Positions 30,805 to 43,995 are shown, counted from the first letter of the stretch. The stretch: 64,000 nt of DNA from Siphonodentalium dalli (GCA_032622095.1 CP136066.1:50116380-50180379); one strand, 5' to 3'. Translations and numbers: made by a program. Notes: a model not told the origin generated them from the letters alone.

Positions 30805-30950
30805 GCGTAGTTGTGCCCACACCCTTATCATGTTTTTATGTATATATATCATTTGTTGTTTATTTTGATTATTGTGGGAAATTAAAGTTGACCATTGCGA
30901 CAATCTTTTTCCTAATTTCTCATAGGTTCCTTGGGGCTTGCTGCATAAAG
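30805..30950 (+). repeat. Ngaro split repeat B1
   Basis: 146 bases from GCGTAGTTGTGCCCACACC to GGGGCTTGCTGCATAAAG, identical or nearly so to B2 at 31380-31525. Confidence 0.93.
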
Positions 30951-31107
30951 TTGCAATTAAATGTCAAGTTTGGTTGCTTTTATGCGGCAGGCCCCAGGGC
31001 AGTCTTATTAGTGACCTTGTCTTTAGTTCCGGGGGCGGAGGTAAACCGGAAGTAAGAGCGTAGTTTAGTTTCACCCGCCATTTAATAGAGTCAGAAATAA
31101 TTTTTCC
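30951..31107 (+). repeat. Ngaro split repeat A2
   Basis: Second copy of A1, placed directly after B1 with the TAAAG core at the junction. Confidence 0.93.
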
Positions 31108-31136
31108 CACCTCCTCCCCCCCTCCTCCTTCGTTTT

Positions 31137-31174
<38 letters not shown>

Positions 31175-31379
31175 CTAGCGAATTTATTTTTCTTTTGGAT
31201 AAATTAATTATTTATTTAATTTTTCCGGTTCTTGCCTTGGTCAGGTTTATTTTCTTTGTTCTTTTTTCTTATGTGTTTTTGCTTTGTCAGCTTGGCGTAG
31301 GCGTAGTTGTGCCCACACCCGTATCATGTTTTTATGTATATATATCATTTGTTGTTTATTTTGATTATTGTGGGAAATT
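31108..31379 (+). other. Ngaro tail with T-run and partial extra B copy
   Basis: A C/T-rich stretch, 35 consecutive T (31140-31174), then T-rich sequence. 31301-31379 repeats the first 79 bases of B, so B2 is preceded by a partial tandem copy. Confidence 0.8.
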
Positions 31380-31525
31380 GCGTAGTTGTGCCCACACCCT
31401 TATCATGTTTTTATGTATATATATCATTTGTTGTTTATTTTGATTATTGTGGGAAATTAAAGTTGACCATTGCGACAATCTTTTTCCTAATTTCTCATAG
31501 GTTCCTTGGGGCTTGCTGCATAAAG
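31380..31525 (+). repeat. Ngaro split repeat B2 and 3' terminus
   Basis: Matches B1. It ends TGCATAAAG, followed immediately by copy-B genomic sequence (AGTGGTTTATC). Confidence 0.93.
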
Positions 31526-31932
31526 AGTGGTTTATCTATGATTTATTTTATACGGGATTTATGGGTACCGATAATCAAACATCGGGACCTCCCTTGATCA
31601 ATGAAACGAAATAACCTTCCACGATATTGTGTGGATAATTCGATAATTGGAAATTTTTCAGTGTTGGTATCTTTTAATAGGTATATGAAGTGAAAACATT
31701 CATACCCAAGTATGAATGATTATGGTTTGCATATGCGTACATGTTAAACGCACTTATTTTACAAAGTCGGGAACTCCAGGCAACAAAAATATGCAAACAA
31801 GTATACACGCACGTATGCATATAATTAAATAGCTTTATTTGTTATAAATATTGTGGACTCCAACAGTCCAACTCCATGCACGCATAAAATACGCTAATAT
31901 ATATTTAATACAATGTAGGATAACGTTTTGTG
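31526..31932. repeat. Copy B, third segment
   Basis: Matches 17176-17583, ending at the GATAACGTTTTGTGGC word. Confidence 0.88.
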
Positions 31933-34900
31933 GCAAGAATGTTCGTTATTGTCGAGAGAGGAAAGAGGAGTATTTTAGTGAAATTGACCATTATAGTAGG
32001 TGTGCGCCATCCGATTGAGATGTGTACTATACGAAGAAGCTTGTCGATTTCATCATGTTCATTTCATTCATAAAATGCCATCATGTCGATTTCAACGAAA
32101 CTCGACTAACAACGTCATCATGTTAGCTTTCACTATCGACCGAATTCGCGATAACCTGAATGTATCTTCTGCTTTGTTCATAAGTATGTGTTCCTTGTGA
32201 ATTCATGGAAATAGAAGGATATCAAAGGATAATCAGATTCACGTATGTAGTATTATGATAATTTGAACGCGATATAACGTTTCCATGCTTCACGAATTTC
32301 GATTTCGATACCAACATTGTCTCCCGCCCTGCCAGAGTGATTGATATTTTCCCATTGCACGTGCGATTTATATTTTAGGCCATTCCAATTCAAATAGCTG
32401 ACAGTCCTTAATATGTCTTAGAGCACAATCCCATTGTTGCAATCGCTCCCTGGTAAAGTACATCAATTCCCAAGGCTGGCGAAGGAACAGTTCAATGATT
32501 ATCCCATTGTTAGGCACCCGCAACTCATAACAAACAAATCGCACGGGCGCTTCAAAGTGGGAACAGTCCGTGTTGTTTCGGACATATCTATTCACATTCA
32601 GTTCATGTTAATCACGTTTTTTGGCGTGGCTAACCGGCTATTGTGTCCAATCGCGGCCAGCGCACGGCACATTTCCAGTTTATTGCATTGTGTGTGATCA
32701 ATTGTGCTCTAAGTCGGTCAGAGCACGCGAATTGTTCTTTACCAGAATAAATCTCGCCTCCGACTCGATTGATTCTGGTAAAGAACAATTCTTGTGCTCT
32801 AACCATTACATAATTATGTTATCAATAAAATGTAAACCGCCGCTGCGAATGAACTTCACCCTGCATATTTCCGATAGTAACTTCCTCCATTTTGTAAAGC
32901 CGGGAATTGAAAGACACACATGTTTATTTCAGATTACGACATTGCTGCTTTAAGCCCACCGATCTACTGTGCGACAAAAGTAGTCGCAACATTTCTAAAC
33001 AGCAGTGTCGTATTAGATAATAATTGGTGACGTCACAAAATCAGGTATAGTCTATATACGACCCAAAGCGTCCGGCTTTGGTTCGTTACTACATATAATA
33101 AGACCATACGCTAGCGTAATTAACGAACCACAGCTAAACCACAAGCATATCGAAAGAGTTGGTCCAATAGCTAGCAATTTCGTGTATAAATTAGGTAAAT
33201 CAAACATCAGGTCATGTTAGAAATCAGAGGTTCACAAACAAACAAACATCATGTACGAGCTCTCAACTCAGACTTAAAACATAAACAACACTTTTAGAAG
33301 CCGTTCCTTTTGTACAAATTATTATAGAATATAAACTCCCAGCATCAAACTAAAAGTATTCAAAAATCAAGACTGTTGGTTGTTGTCGAGAGGGGAGTAT
33401 TTTACTGAAAGTAACCATTATATTATTTACGCTGTGTGCGCAATCCGATTGAGATGTGTACTATACCAAGAAGCTTGTCGGTTTCAGAAATGTCCTGTCG
33501 ATTTCAACGAAACTCGACGAGCAACGTCATGTAGTTTTCACCATCGACCGAATTCGCGATAACCTCAATGTAACTTCTGCTTTGTTCATAAGTGTGTGTT
33601 CCCTGTCGATTCATGAAAATGGAAGGATATCTAAGGATTATCAGATTCACGTATGTACTATGTAATATTAGGATAATTTAAACGCGATGTAAGAACGTTT
33701 GCATGAATCACGGAATTTCGATTCCAGTATTGTCTCCAGTATCGCCCTGTATCGTTATTTCGTGGGAATCCGGATTCAGAATCAAAATCCGATTACGGGG
33801 GCGGGGCTAATTCCCGATTCTAGGTCAGATTTTGAAATCCACGTGGTCTCCGATATGACGTTTAATGTTCTCCCAGCGTCAATATGACTCATGTATTTGA
33901 CACAAGTATCATTTGTATCTTATATTTATAATGTTCATGTTTGTTGTGAAAGTCATGCTTTTCTTCTATGTGTATATACATGGCACCTAATTAGCTGCCA
34001 ATCCGACTTAATCGCATCTTTTTTCCAAGTTAAAGTGTGTCTATTGATGAGGGCATTAATTTCTACCAGCTCTAGGTCTCCCGAATCAAATTCCGAAGAC
34101 GTTGTGGAGAACACACGAAACTTGTCAGTTGTACAGGAATGTGGCGACAAGGTTGATTGGGTGCATCGACCCCCCTCCCGAACTTTGGTACAATTTTCTT
34201 AGCTGTACAGTCATTCATACGTGAGGCAAATCAGGATTCTGTTGACTAACTTTTTCAAATAACGATACATACAAGCCAGAAAACGCAACAAAACAACCCC
34301 GATGTTAAACAAATACATATGTACACATACAAACTTATCACTAACTCGGGAGAGGGAGTGACCGGTTATATGTAAATATGTTCAACTTGTTTTGGTAGTC
34401 ATGTTGCTTTGCCATTAAGTACTAATTATTTATTTTTCAGTGTAATAACATATGGGAGAGGGGTACCCTTAAGTGAGTCAGTACTTGTCCTCCAATCCAA
34501 TTGTCTGTATAAACATGTATGTGTTATATATCATGCTTTATCTAAATTGGACAAATAGATATGTTTAAACTAAACTTTGGTACATTTCCAGCAGTTGGAA
34601 ATTTCGTGCCTGACACAACATTAGTTGGACATTAATTTAACATCATATATAGGTTGGAATTGTTCATTGTTTGATTTTTCAACCAGTAAAAGTTGGTAAT
34701 TTTCCAATCTTAGGGTGTGTCAGGTTGGATATTTCCAAGGGGGTGCAAATGGAATTCTGCGAACCTGTGAGTTTTATGTTTTGTTCAAGGGGGGTGCAGT
34801 TGGCCGGAAATTTGACGGAGCACTCCCATGGGAAACCTCTAGCCACGTCCCTTGAACTTGTACGTGTGGTTACTTAATCAATAAATTGACTGACATTTCC

Positions 34901-36227
34901 ACTATATAGTCCTGAGATCCTAAAATAAGCTTTACAACTGTTGTGTTTGTGAGATTGGGAGATGCAGTTCACGTGCGATCACAAGACCACAACATTAGCT
35001 TGATGGGCAAAGCTTTATTTTCTAACTATTGTACAGCACGTTGGCCAAAAAATGCCTGTGTTCCCGCAATATACAAAGACTATTGTGAAAAACGACTGCA
35101 TTTAACGAAACAAAACATTTTAAATATGAAATTGCTTTAAGACTAAATAGTACATACATGTATCTGATAATCCATCGATATCATATAATCCTATTATTTC
35201 TTGAATAAGAAGGCACATATAATAACGAACAAAGGAGAAGACCTATCCATGCAGGTTCACGTGAATTCGGTCAATGGTGACGTATCCGCCGCATTTGAAA
35301 TCGACATGAGTTCGGTCGGTATTTTATGGATGGATTTATGGCTAATTTCAGTAATATACTTCCCATTTACACTCGATAACACAAATTTGTCTCCGCATTT
35401 AATATTCTTTGATATAGATCGTTTATATTCTGCAATAATTTGTACACAAGGAATGGATTCTTATGTTTGATTGTGTTTTAAACTCCGAGGTGGCGAAATC
35501 TCCGTTTGTTTACATTATGAACGTTTGAGTCTGTAATCGGAATCGGAATCCGAATCTGGATTACCACGAGATTACGATTACGGTCTGTTCGTTTACTGAT
35601 TCTGGTCTGTTCGTTTACCGAACCACGTCGTACCGGGACTAATCTGTAATCTGATTCGGATTCTGAATCCAGATTCACACCAAATAACGACTCTGCCAGA
35701 GTGATTAAGATTTTCTCATTGCACGCGCGATTTATATTTTAGGCCACTCCAATGCAAATATTTGACAGTCCTTATTATGTCATAATCATGTTATCAATAA
35801 AATTTAAACCGCGGATACGAATGAACTTCACTGTACATAATTCCGATAGTACTCCCCTCATTTTGAAACGCCGGCCATTGAAAGACGCACACGTTTATTT
35901 CCGATTGCGACAAAAGTGGTCGCAAAAATTCAAAATACGATCGTCGTATTAGATAATATGATCGTACGTGACACGTAATGGAGCAACCACCAAGTTGATC
36001 ATTAAGTCCAATATTACAATAATTATAGGATGTTACGTACAGGGTACTACATGTGCTAGACCACTCGGAGAAATGTCTGTGTCATCAAACTAAAATACCA
36101 TGTTACAACTTGGATTGATATATTCGTAATCGTATATATAGTCACGGAATATCAATTTGTCCCAGCACTTTCAACGCATGATTCAAATCTGAGCTGCCAA
36201 TGCTTCTGTGCATAAATTGGAGGTATC
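31933..36227. repeat. Diverged interspersed repeats
   Basis: 31935-32270 is partly repeated at 33373-33700 (GATTGAGATGTGTACTATAC, CGACCGAATTCGCGATAACC, TTCTGCTTTGTTCATAAGT). 32325-32420 is repeated at 35690-35785 (TGCCAGAGTGATT, GCGATTTATATTTTAGGCCA). An inverted pair of GAATCCGAATCTGG-type words flanks 35525-35675. Short frames inside are not convincing genes. Confidence 0.65.
32720..32800. repeat. Perfect 20-bp-stem hairpin
   Basis: 32729-32748 pairs perfectly with 32772-32791 (GAATTGTTCTTTACCAGAAT). The stem extends through AGAGCAC (32720-32726) and GTGCTCT (32794-32800) after a 2-base mismatch, with a 23-base loop. Confidence 0.88.
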
Positions 36228-36659
36228 CTCGCGGGGTCTAAATAAGCATACGTGCAGTGCGGAATAAGAGTACAGGGTGGATAATTCTGCCAATGTCGAT
36301 ATGAGTATACGGGGCGACACGGTAGCAATTCCCAACATAGCATAAAAATCAGCCTGGAAAGCTCTATTATGTCAATCATATAAATGTCCCAAATTCAGAA
36401 ATGTTTTGTCGAAAATAGGTTTTACCAAACAGCAACATCATTTCTTGATCTGAGTAAATAATCCATTCTGATTGGCCTTGAGTTTATATAGTCTGCCTGA
36501 CAATCCCACAGTTTAAATAAACATACGGACACAAATACACACTATATAGGGCAGCAAATTAAAAACATAATTAAGCATACAAGTATAAGAGTACAGGGTG
36601 GACATAGAAGCATACATGTATGCTTATTATACATGTATGCTTATTTAGATCCCCAAGAG
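36228..36659. mobile_element. MITE-like inverted-repeat element of the CTCTTG family
   Basis: The left end GGGGTCTAAATAAGCATACG pairs with the right end CATGTATGCTTATTTAGATCCCC. The terminal words resemble the CTCTTGGGCTCC... ends at 47313 and CTCTTGAGTGCC... at 62758. No clean target duplication is visible. Confidence 0.55.
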
Positions 36660-37375
36660 CAGTTGGGTGAGCGAACTTAGCAGAACGGCGCGTACCCCTG
36701 TTACGTGTATTTGGTGGAACACTCTGTTACATGTAGCAAGCATGCATACGGACAAACTTCCGGGAATATCAACAACTCTGAAACGCACTGTGAAATTAAG
36801 AAATAGCCATGAATTAATAGGAGCAATTAACAGATTTGTTGACTGTTATCACATTGCATGTCGCAAGCATACGGACGCATCTGCCACTATATTAATACCG
36901 CACGCTTGGTACGAAATATAATTATACACAAAATCGCATGCATGTCTTATACGGTACTGTCGTCAGTTTATCGGACAAGTGTAATGTCACAAGGATGGCA
37001 CGATCAGTCAAATTCCCTTAGTGTTATACTTCTCTGATCGCAGAAGTCTCATAACCTATTGACAGGTAACTTTGTTTGATTGAGGGTTTAACGTCGTTTC
37101 AGCCGCTAGGCCATATCACGACTATGGCATTTCCCACTTGACAGGTAACACACATATGCGGTTCTGTGTTTATCTCATCACACTGAACTGATATAATTAT
37201 GCTAAATGATTCCCTCTACATCCCTGACAGAAAGGTGAGTGGTTCAATGGAAGCGGAAAATTTCAAGTTTGAAACTCATCGATTTAACCACACAAATGGA
37301 AAATTTAAGCATTTTATAGAGACAATATTTGGGATAATTGTCATATCTCACAAAATTTAATCGACACCAAATACT
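36660..37375. other. Unassigned segment
   Basis: No coding frame or repeat recognised. Confidence 0.5.
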
Positions 37376-38385
37376 CGGGCATGTCAGGTATCGTCGAGAA
37401 TACTATAACGGTACCCATTTACTGGCTATGCCACAACCGTAAGGCTGTATATTTTTTTTACAATTCGTTCCGGCCGGCACTTATAATTTTACACTGCGCT
37501 ACTGCCTCAATAAAGGACTGTCAGATCTATATGCAATATGCGTTCATTGCGTTGATCAAGGTCGTTAAACTATATGGACGAATCTTCCGGAATATCGATA
37601 TATCCATGCAACCATGATGCATAGATTTAACAACAGAAAATGGTAGTAAGGCTGTATTACAAAACTTGTCTCCTTTAAAATACCGCATGCTTTCAAATTG
37701 CTGTGCATAACATATAACATCTACCTGGAAGGGGGATTGACTGGAATCCTTCAGTGGCGTATGTTTTTTCTTTGATAATCTAATTGAACCTATTAATATT
37801 TGCTTTTTGTTGTCATGGTTCAGGAATTTTAGATAGTGGTACGTGTAGGTCAGAAATACTCAACTTTGATGTCCAGTAAATAGTTTATTTGGAAATTTTA
37901 TTTCGGTCGATCACACGCATGTGATAATGCTAATCAGGTTTTAAAATGGCAACTGATATTCGGACACCTCTGTGTATGCCTTCCCATTTCTAAATCCTCT
38001 AGATTATCACCGACCTCACTAACACTTAAAAATGCCAGAACCTGGCCGCATGCGTGTGACATGACATAAACACTGTATGATTAATAGTGTGATCAGTATA
38101 ACATTTGCATACATATTTATATAACATGTAAATATTTGTCATCTGTATATATGCTCTCCTAAATTGAGGTTAACAATAAACTTATTGTGAAATTAAGAAC
38201 TTGCCACGATTGAACTAAGTGCCAGTAACAAATTAAGACTATTGTCGTTGTGTATGTCACAAGCATTGGTACGAGATAATATACATAACAATAATAATGC
38301 ATGTTTGTATTCCGGTTGTCAGTTTTATCGCACGATTGTAATGGCGTGATTGAAAGATTTTGATCGGGGTCTCGGTCATACCAGG
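37376..38385. repeat. ~1-kb tandem duplication, copy 1
   Basis: Shares with copy 2 (38386 onward) the GTCGAGAATACT-TAACGGTACCC block, AACCGTAAGGCTGTAT, the CTTGTCTCCTTTAAAATA block, GGGGGATTGACTGGAATCC and the CTTTGATGTCCAGTAAATAG block. It contains the continuous TTGTCATGGTTCAGGAATTT (about 37812), the empty site of the foldback below. Confidence 0.82.
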
Positions 38386-41300
38386 TAACGTCGAGAATAC
38401 TGTAACGGTACCCAATTACTGGCTATGTCACAACCGTAAGGCTGTATTTTTAAAACTTTTTTTACAATTCGATCCGGCACTTATCATTTTACACTGCGCT
38501 AATGCATCAATAAAGGACTGTCCGATGCGTTGATCAAGGTCGTTAAACTATATGGACGAATCTTCCGGAATATCGATATATACATAGATTTAACAACACA
38601 AAATGGTAAATTTAAGCATTTTACTAACAATATTTGTATGTCAAAACCGTAAGGCTGTATTACAAAACTTGTCTCCTTTAAAATATCGCATGCTTTCAAA
38701 TTGATGTGCATAACATATAACATCTACCTGCAAGGGGGATTGACTGGAATCCTTCAGTGGCGTATATTCTTTTTTTGATAATCTAATTGAACCTATTAAT
38801 AATTGCTTTTTGTTGTCATGGTTGTTACGCCAGCTTTTGAAGTAACTGACCACTTTTGGAAGTAGGTCTCCACTTTTGAAGTAAAAAACGCCAGCTTTTG
38901 AAGTACCTCACCACTTTTGTAATAAAATCGCCAGCTTTTGTAGTAAAGTGAGGTCTCCGGTTTTGAAGTAAAACACGCCAGTTTTTGTAGGTCTCCACTT
39001 TTGTAATATCAAAATTACAGCTTTTGAAGTAAACTGACTCAATACATTTTGACGGGCGCTGAACGATTTTCATGACAAAGTCAACCCGATAATCCATTTT
39101 GGCTATCGCCCATACGAGTGTGATGTGGTTTGAATAGCTTTCAGTCATACCAACACAAGAGAAATCACACAGTCAATCGCCCATACACGTGTGACGTGTA
39201 CCAAAAGGCACTTAGTGAGTCCGGTTGCGTGACAAAAGAATACACACCGGTAATGACCATACGAGTGTGACGTGGTTTGAATAGCTTTTAGTTAAACTAT
39301 CACACAGTCAATCGTCCATACACGTGTGACGTGTACCAAACGGTACTTAATGAGTCCGTTCCGTGACAAAAGAATCTACATCGGTAATCGACCATACGAG
39401 TGTGACGTGGTTTGAATAGCTTTCAGTTAAACTATCACATAGTCAATCGTCCATACACGTGTGACGTGTACCAAAAGGTACTTAATGAGTCCGTTCCGTG
39501 ACAAAAGAATCTACACCGGTAATCGACCATACGAGTGTGACGTGGTTTGAATAGCTTTCAGTTAAACTATCACAAGACAACTCACAGTCCATCGTCCATA
39601 CACGTGTGACGTGTACCAAAAGGCTTGAGGAACGTTTCTGGGTGAACTGTGAACTTGATTTATTATATTTTGGCTTCAGTAAACGTGAATCAGTGGACGA
39701 ATTTGCATGGCTGGTAGATTTAGAGATCTGGTATATTACTAAAATTATAACACTTTCTTTATAAACTACACACTTCAAGATTAAAACTAATTGCTGAAAT
39801 ATAAGTGCATGCAATATTTCGGATCAGTGACCATTAACAATATAGACTACCAACTAGAATATGTACCTACATATATTGTGTTTTGATATGTGTGTTTTGT
39901 TGTGTTCTGAGATATCTCAAAATAATTCATCATTGTTTTTATGTTAAGTTATCAGTCCACGAGACACCTCAACCTTCCCCGTATATAGTACACCACTTAG
40001 TCTGACCCCAATTGATAGGTGCAACATATCAATAGTAAATATGTATACCATCATATATTGTCTTCATAATAGAATATTGATTTAATTTATTGACCATAAT
40101 AAACAAAAAAGATTTAGATAGCAGAATTGTGGATGAGAGGCGATAAGGGATCAAGCTATACAATATTATACATAACTATTCAATAAATATAGCGTCTAAG
40201 GGGATGTTAAGGATAAAGTTGACTAATTATTATTTAATTACATCAACAACATCGTTCCATTCATTCTTAATTTTGTTATGCGTTTCATTATGTATTGCTG
40301 TGACTGAAAATTGACAATAAAATTATTTGTATTCGTATATTGTGTTGAATAAATTTTGAAAGGAGACTGAACCTTTGGCATCAAGAACATTGAGATTTGA
40401 AAGTTTAACTTTCCCTGTATAGCGACACAATGCCATCGACTCCGTTATTTTATATACTCAATCATCAGAGGATATGTGAACCCAACGGTTTCCACACAAG
40501 ACATTACTGGGCCCCGTGTTTTATAGCTGGCCACGTTTGACGTAGTTCTAATACTTCGGTTATGTGACATAATTTCAATGATCGAAATTTGTTGTTAATG
40601 TCGCCTTCCAGAGACGAAGCTAATAAACCAAACATTTTCTGCTGTCCCTAAAGCGTCGGCGGATCACCTAATTTCGAGGGTATGAATATGCAATTAAAAG
40701 TGAGGCCAAATATACCAACTATGTTCCGTTGGAACTACTACATCACCTAATTTCGATGAACTATATATGTTGTCATGTTACTGGACTGACAAAACATCTT
40801 GTCTCACTCAATGTCACATCAAACTTCTTCTGACAAAGGTCGCACTTGTAAGGGCATTCAATGATGTGGGTTGTCAGGCTGACTGGGGACAATCTTATAT
40901 ACTCGTATGATTGGTCACCTATGTGTGTTAATAAGCTTAGGCAGGGAAACGGACCCACTAATGCCTTTTGGAACACGTCACAGTTGTATGGGCGAAGACG
41001 CTGTAAATTATTTTGTGTTGGTATGACTGAAGGCTATTCGAACCACATCACATGCATATGGTCGATTACCGGTTTGGATTGTTTTGTCACGGAACCGGAC
41101 TCACTAAGTGCCTTTTGGTACACGTCACACGTGTATAGGCGATTGACCGATTTATCTTGTGTTGGTATGACTGGAGGCTATTCAAACCACGTCACACTCG
41201 TATGGTCGATTACCGGTGTGTATTCTTTCGTCACGCAACCGGACTCACTAAGTGCCTTTTGGTACACGTCACACGTGTATGGGCGATTAACTGTGATTTC

Positions 41301-42400
41301 TCGTGTTGGTATGACTGAAAGCTATTCAAACCACGTCACACTCGTATGGTCGATTACAGGTGTGGAGACCTAGTTTTTTTACTACAAAAGCTGGCGTTTT
41401 TTACTTCAAAAGCGGAGACCTCACTTTACTACAAAAGCTGGCGATTTTATTACAAAAGTGGTGAGGTACTTCAAAAGCTGGCGTTTTTTACTTCAAAAGT
41501 GGAGAACTACTTCAAAAGTGGTCATTACTTCAAAATCTGACGTAACACATGGTTCAGGAATTTAGTTAGTGTTACATGTAGGTCAGAAAAATATATAGTA
41601 AACATTTGTATAACGTTATCCACTCTGAAGAGGCTCAAAATGGATACATGTATATCCATGTACATGTGTACAAGAAATAAATATTAATTTAATTTACTTG
41701 CTCTTTTCAATTAACTTTCCACATCAAAATGAGAATCACTCACTTTTGATAAATATTATATTGGTGAATTCGATGTCTGAAATACGGAAGCATGGAGCCG
41801 CCACTTACAAAAATAAACCTTTGTCTAAATTCACTCGAGAATGTAATATGAAGACACACATTCTCAATTTGTTATACTCACTTTGATGTCCAGTAAATAG
41901 TTTATTTGGAAATTTTATTTCGCTCGATCACACGCATGTAATATTGCTAATCAGGTTTTAAAAGGGCAACTGATATTCGGGCACCTCTGTGAGTGGCTTC
42001 CCATTTCTAAATCCTCTAGATTATCACCGACCTCACTAACACTTAAAACTTGAAAATGTCAGACCCTGGCCGCATGCGTGTGAGATAGCATAAACATTGT
42101 ATGATTAATATTGTGATTACTATAACATTTGCATGCATATTTATATAACATGTATATATTTGTCATTTGTATATATACTCTCATAAATTGAGGTTAACAA
42201 TAAACTTATTGTGAAATTAAGAACTTGCCATGATTGAACTAAGTACCAGTAACAAATTAAGACTATTGTCGTTGTGTATGTCACAAGCATATGGGCGCAT
42301 GCTTGGTATGAGATAATATACATAACAATAATAATGCATGTTTGTATTCCGGTTGTCAGTTTATCGCACGATTGTAATGGCGTGATTGAAAGATTTTGGA
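38386..42400. repeat. ~1-kb tandem duplication, copy 2, with insertions
   Basis: Same order of blocks as copy 1, but split at CATGGTT by the 38824-41546 foldback. A further ~280 bases (about 41590-41870) are absent from copy 1. It ends near GATTTTGGATCGGGG. Confidence 0.8.
38824..41546. mobile_element. Foldback element with tandem-repeat arms
   Basis: The ends GTTACGCCAGCTTTTGAAG and (right, inverted) GTTACGTCAGATTTTGAAG begin long inverted arms. The outer arm parts are CCACTTTTGAAGTA / GCCAGCTTTTGAAGTA sub-repeats. Inner parts are ~120-base units with CCATACACGTGTGACGTGTAC and CCATACGAGTGTGACGTGG (four units left, three right). The flanks repeat CATGGTT (7 bp, or 8 with one mismatch). The core 39620-40970 has no coding sequence. 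Open frames across the arms are repeat artefacts. Confidence 0.88.
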
Positions 42401-43995
42401 TCGGGGACGTGGCTAGAATATCTATCATTTAGACTGGCCTCAATCTTTGCCAGAGAAATTTCCAACTGACACCCCCGACGGTTGGAAAATATCCAACTGA
42501 TGTCTAAAGTCGGAAAATATTATTTTCTTAAATTAATAAGCAGTTTTTGACTGGCCACAGGGGAGGGACCTAGATCATGTTACAAACAAATCTCTACTCT
42601 TTCCTACACACACGGCACGTAGCCAAAGTAGAGATTCATGACAATAAATTTCCAACTGATAGTAATTTCATTAAAACAAATTGATCAAAAGTAGGAAATA
42701 TACAAATGTTGTTCTAAAAAAAAATTCCAATTAATAAATTGTTGAAAAGATTTACCTGAGTTGGGGACACCCCCCCCCCCAATCGCCTATCAAATGTCCT
42801 TCCGTTATTACAGGAGTGTCAACTTTTCCACCAGTAATATACATGAGCGGTTGTATTTGTGATATGATAGAACACCATCTCCCAAGCCCCCCCCCCCCCC
42901 ATCATGTCGACATTTGTATAAGATGTGTGTTGCCTAACACTGGGCCTTAAAAATCAATGAAATTGTATTTAAAAAACACATATACTTAACCACAAAACTG
43001 GAAATTTTAATAATTTTTGTGATATTATTTGTCTTGGGATAAGTTCCATATATGCTTAAACTTAACAGACACCATACACCACCAGTAGTTTTACAGGACA
43101 AAACAATGTTATACAAATGTATGTAGCGAGCATATGGACAAACTTCTCAACACACTCTGTATCCTGGAACATGACAAACATAGCAAGAAATTACCAGGTA
43201 CACTTTCTTTTAAAAATGACACCACCGGGCATGTCATTCTATTAATAAGATAACCCACTATGATATTATGGTTGTTGGTGAATTTGGATTTAGTTAAAAC
43301 TATTATGTTCACATAGTTGGCACCAATATTTTATTAATCAGAAGGCAATTACATCATGGTGGAGTCTTCGGGTCTTCTTTGGTTACCAGTACACTTTCTG
43401 TTAGACATACACCTTCACGTGTAACGTATGGCGCTTTCCAAACATACATGTATATAAGATTGTTCTATGCCATGATAAGATTTGTTGCACAGGAGAAAGA
43501 AATCTGCACCAGCTTCATGGAGTGAATTCCTTAGTGACTACAGATTCAAGAATCACTATACAGTGTACAAATGGGTTCTCCCCCAAAGACATCCATTGCA
43601 CTCTTGAAAAACTCAAATAGTTTGTAAAGAATCTTGAGTTTCCCAAAAATTCATTCTAGTATTATAAGATGCAAATTCTTGAAAATCGTTGGTCCTTGTT
43701 GTAGATATTGTCTTTCATCATGCGAGCTCGCAGGGTCACACAAAACATATTGGCTTTACAGTTCCATTTAATCACTGCTTGTGAATGTGAATTTTACACC
43801 TGTTCAAGGAAGTTGTCTGACAACATTTGCTAATTTATTCAGAAACCAGTACATGTGAGATCTCAGATCACAGAATTGAACTTCTGATAGATAGTGCATG
43901 TGATGAACATGATGTACCGGTAGATCTGAAGCATCTCTGAAAAATCTGGAAAAATAGGAGAAAAAAAAACACTAATAAGTATACATGTATAAGTA
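42401..43995. repeat. TTGGAAATTTCC-type interspersed repeats and C-tracts
   Basis: 42420-42560 resembles 46230-46430 and 46500-46655 (a GACTGGCCTCAA word, TTGGAAATTTC, CAACTGATG, TAATTAGCAGTTTT). C-tracts lie at 42771-42781 and 42889-42901. No gene is seen. Confidence 0.55.

Larger units (their letters stand above)
24262..31525 (+). mobile_element. Ngaro-type tyrosine-recombinase retrotransposon
   Basis: Gene order is SGNH hydrolase, Gag, RT-RNase H, tyrosine recombinase, all on the plus strand. Split direct repeats A1 (24262-24418) - ORFs - B1 (30805-30950) A2 (30951-31107) - B2 (31380-31525) are diagnostic of Ngaro among DIRS-order elements. There is no target duplication. A TAAAG core is shared by both outer junctions, the internal B1/A2 junction and the empty site in copy A. 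Most genes are open, with one shift in RT, so insertion was recent. Confidence 0.93.

Noticed and set aside
31135-31597. Frames at the Ngaro 3' end (poly-Phe start)
   Set aside because: Produced by the T-run and the B repeats; the same residues appear wherever B occurs.
40861-41373. 170-codon open frame
   Set aside because: It is a read-through of the ~120-base units of the right foldback arm; its repeated segments (SNHVTLVWSITG) follow the DNA repeat, with no family resemblance.
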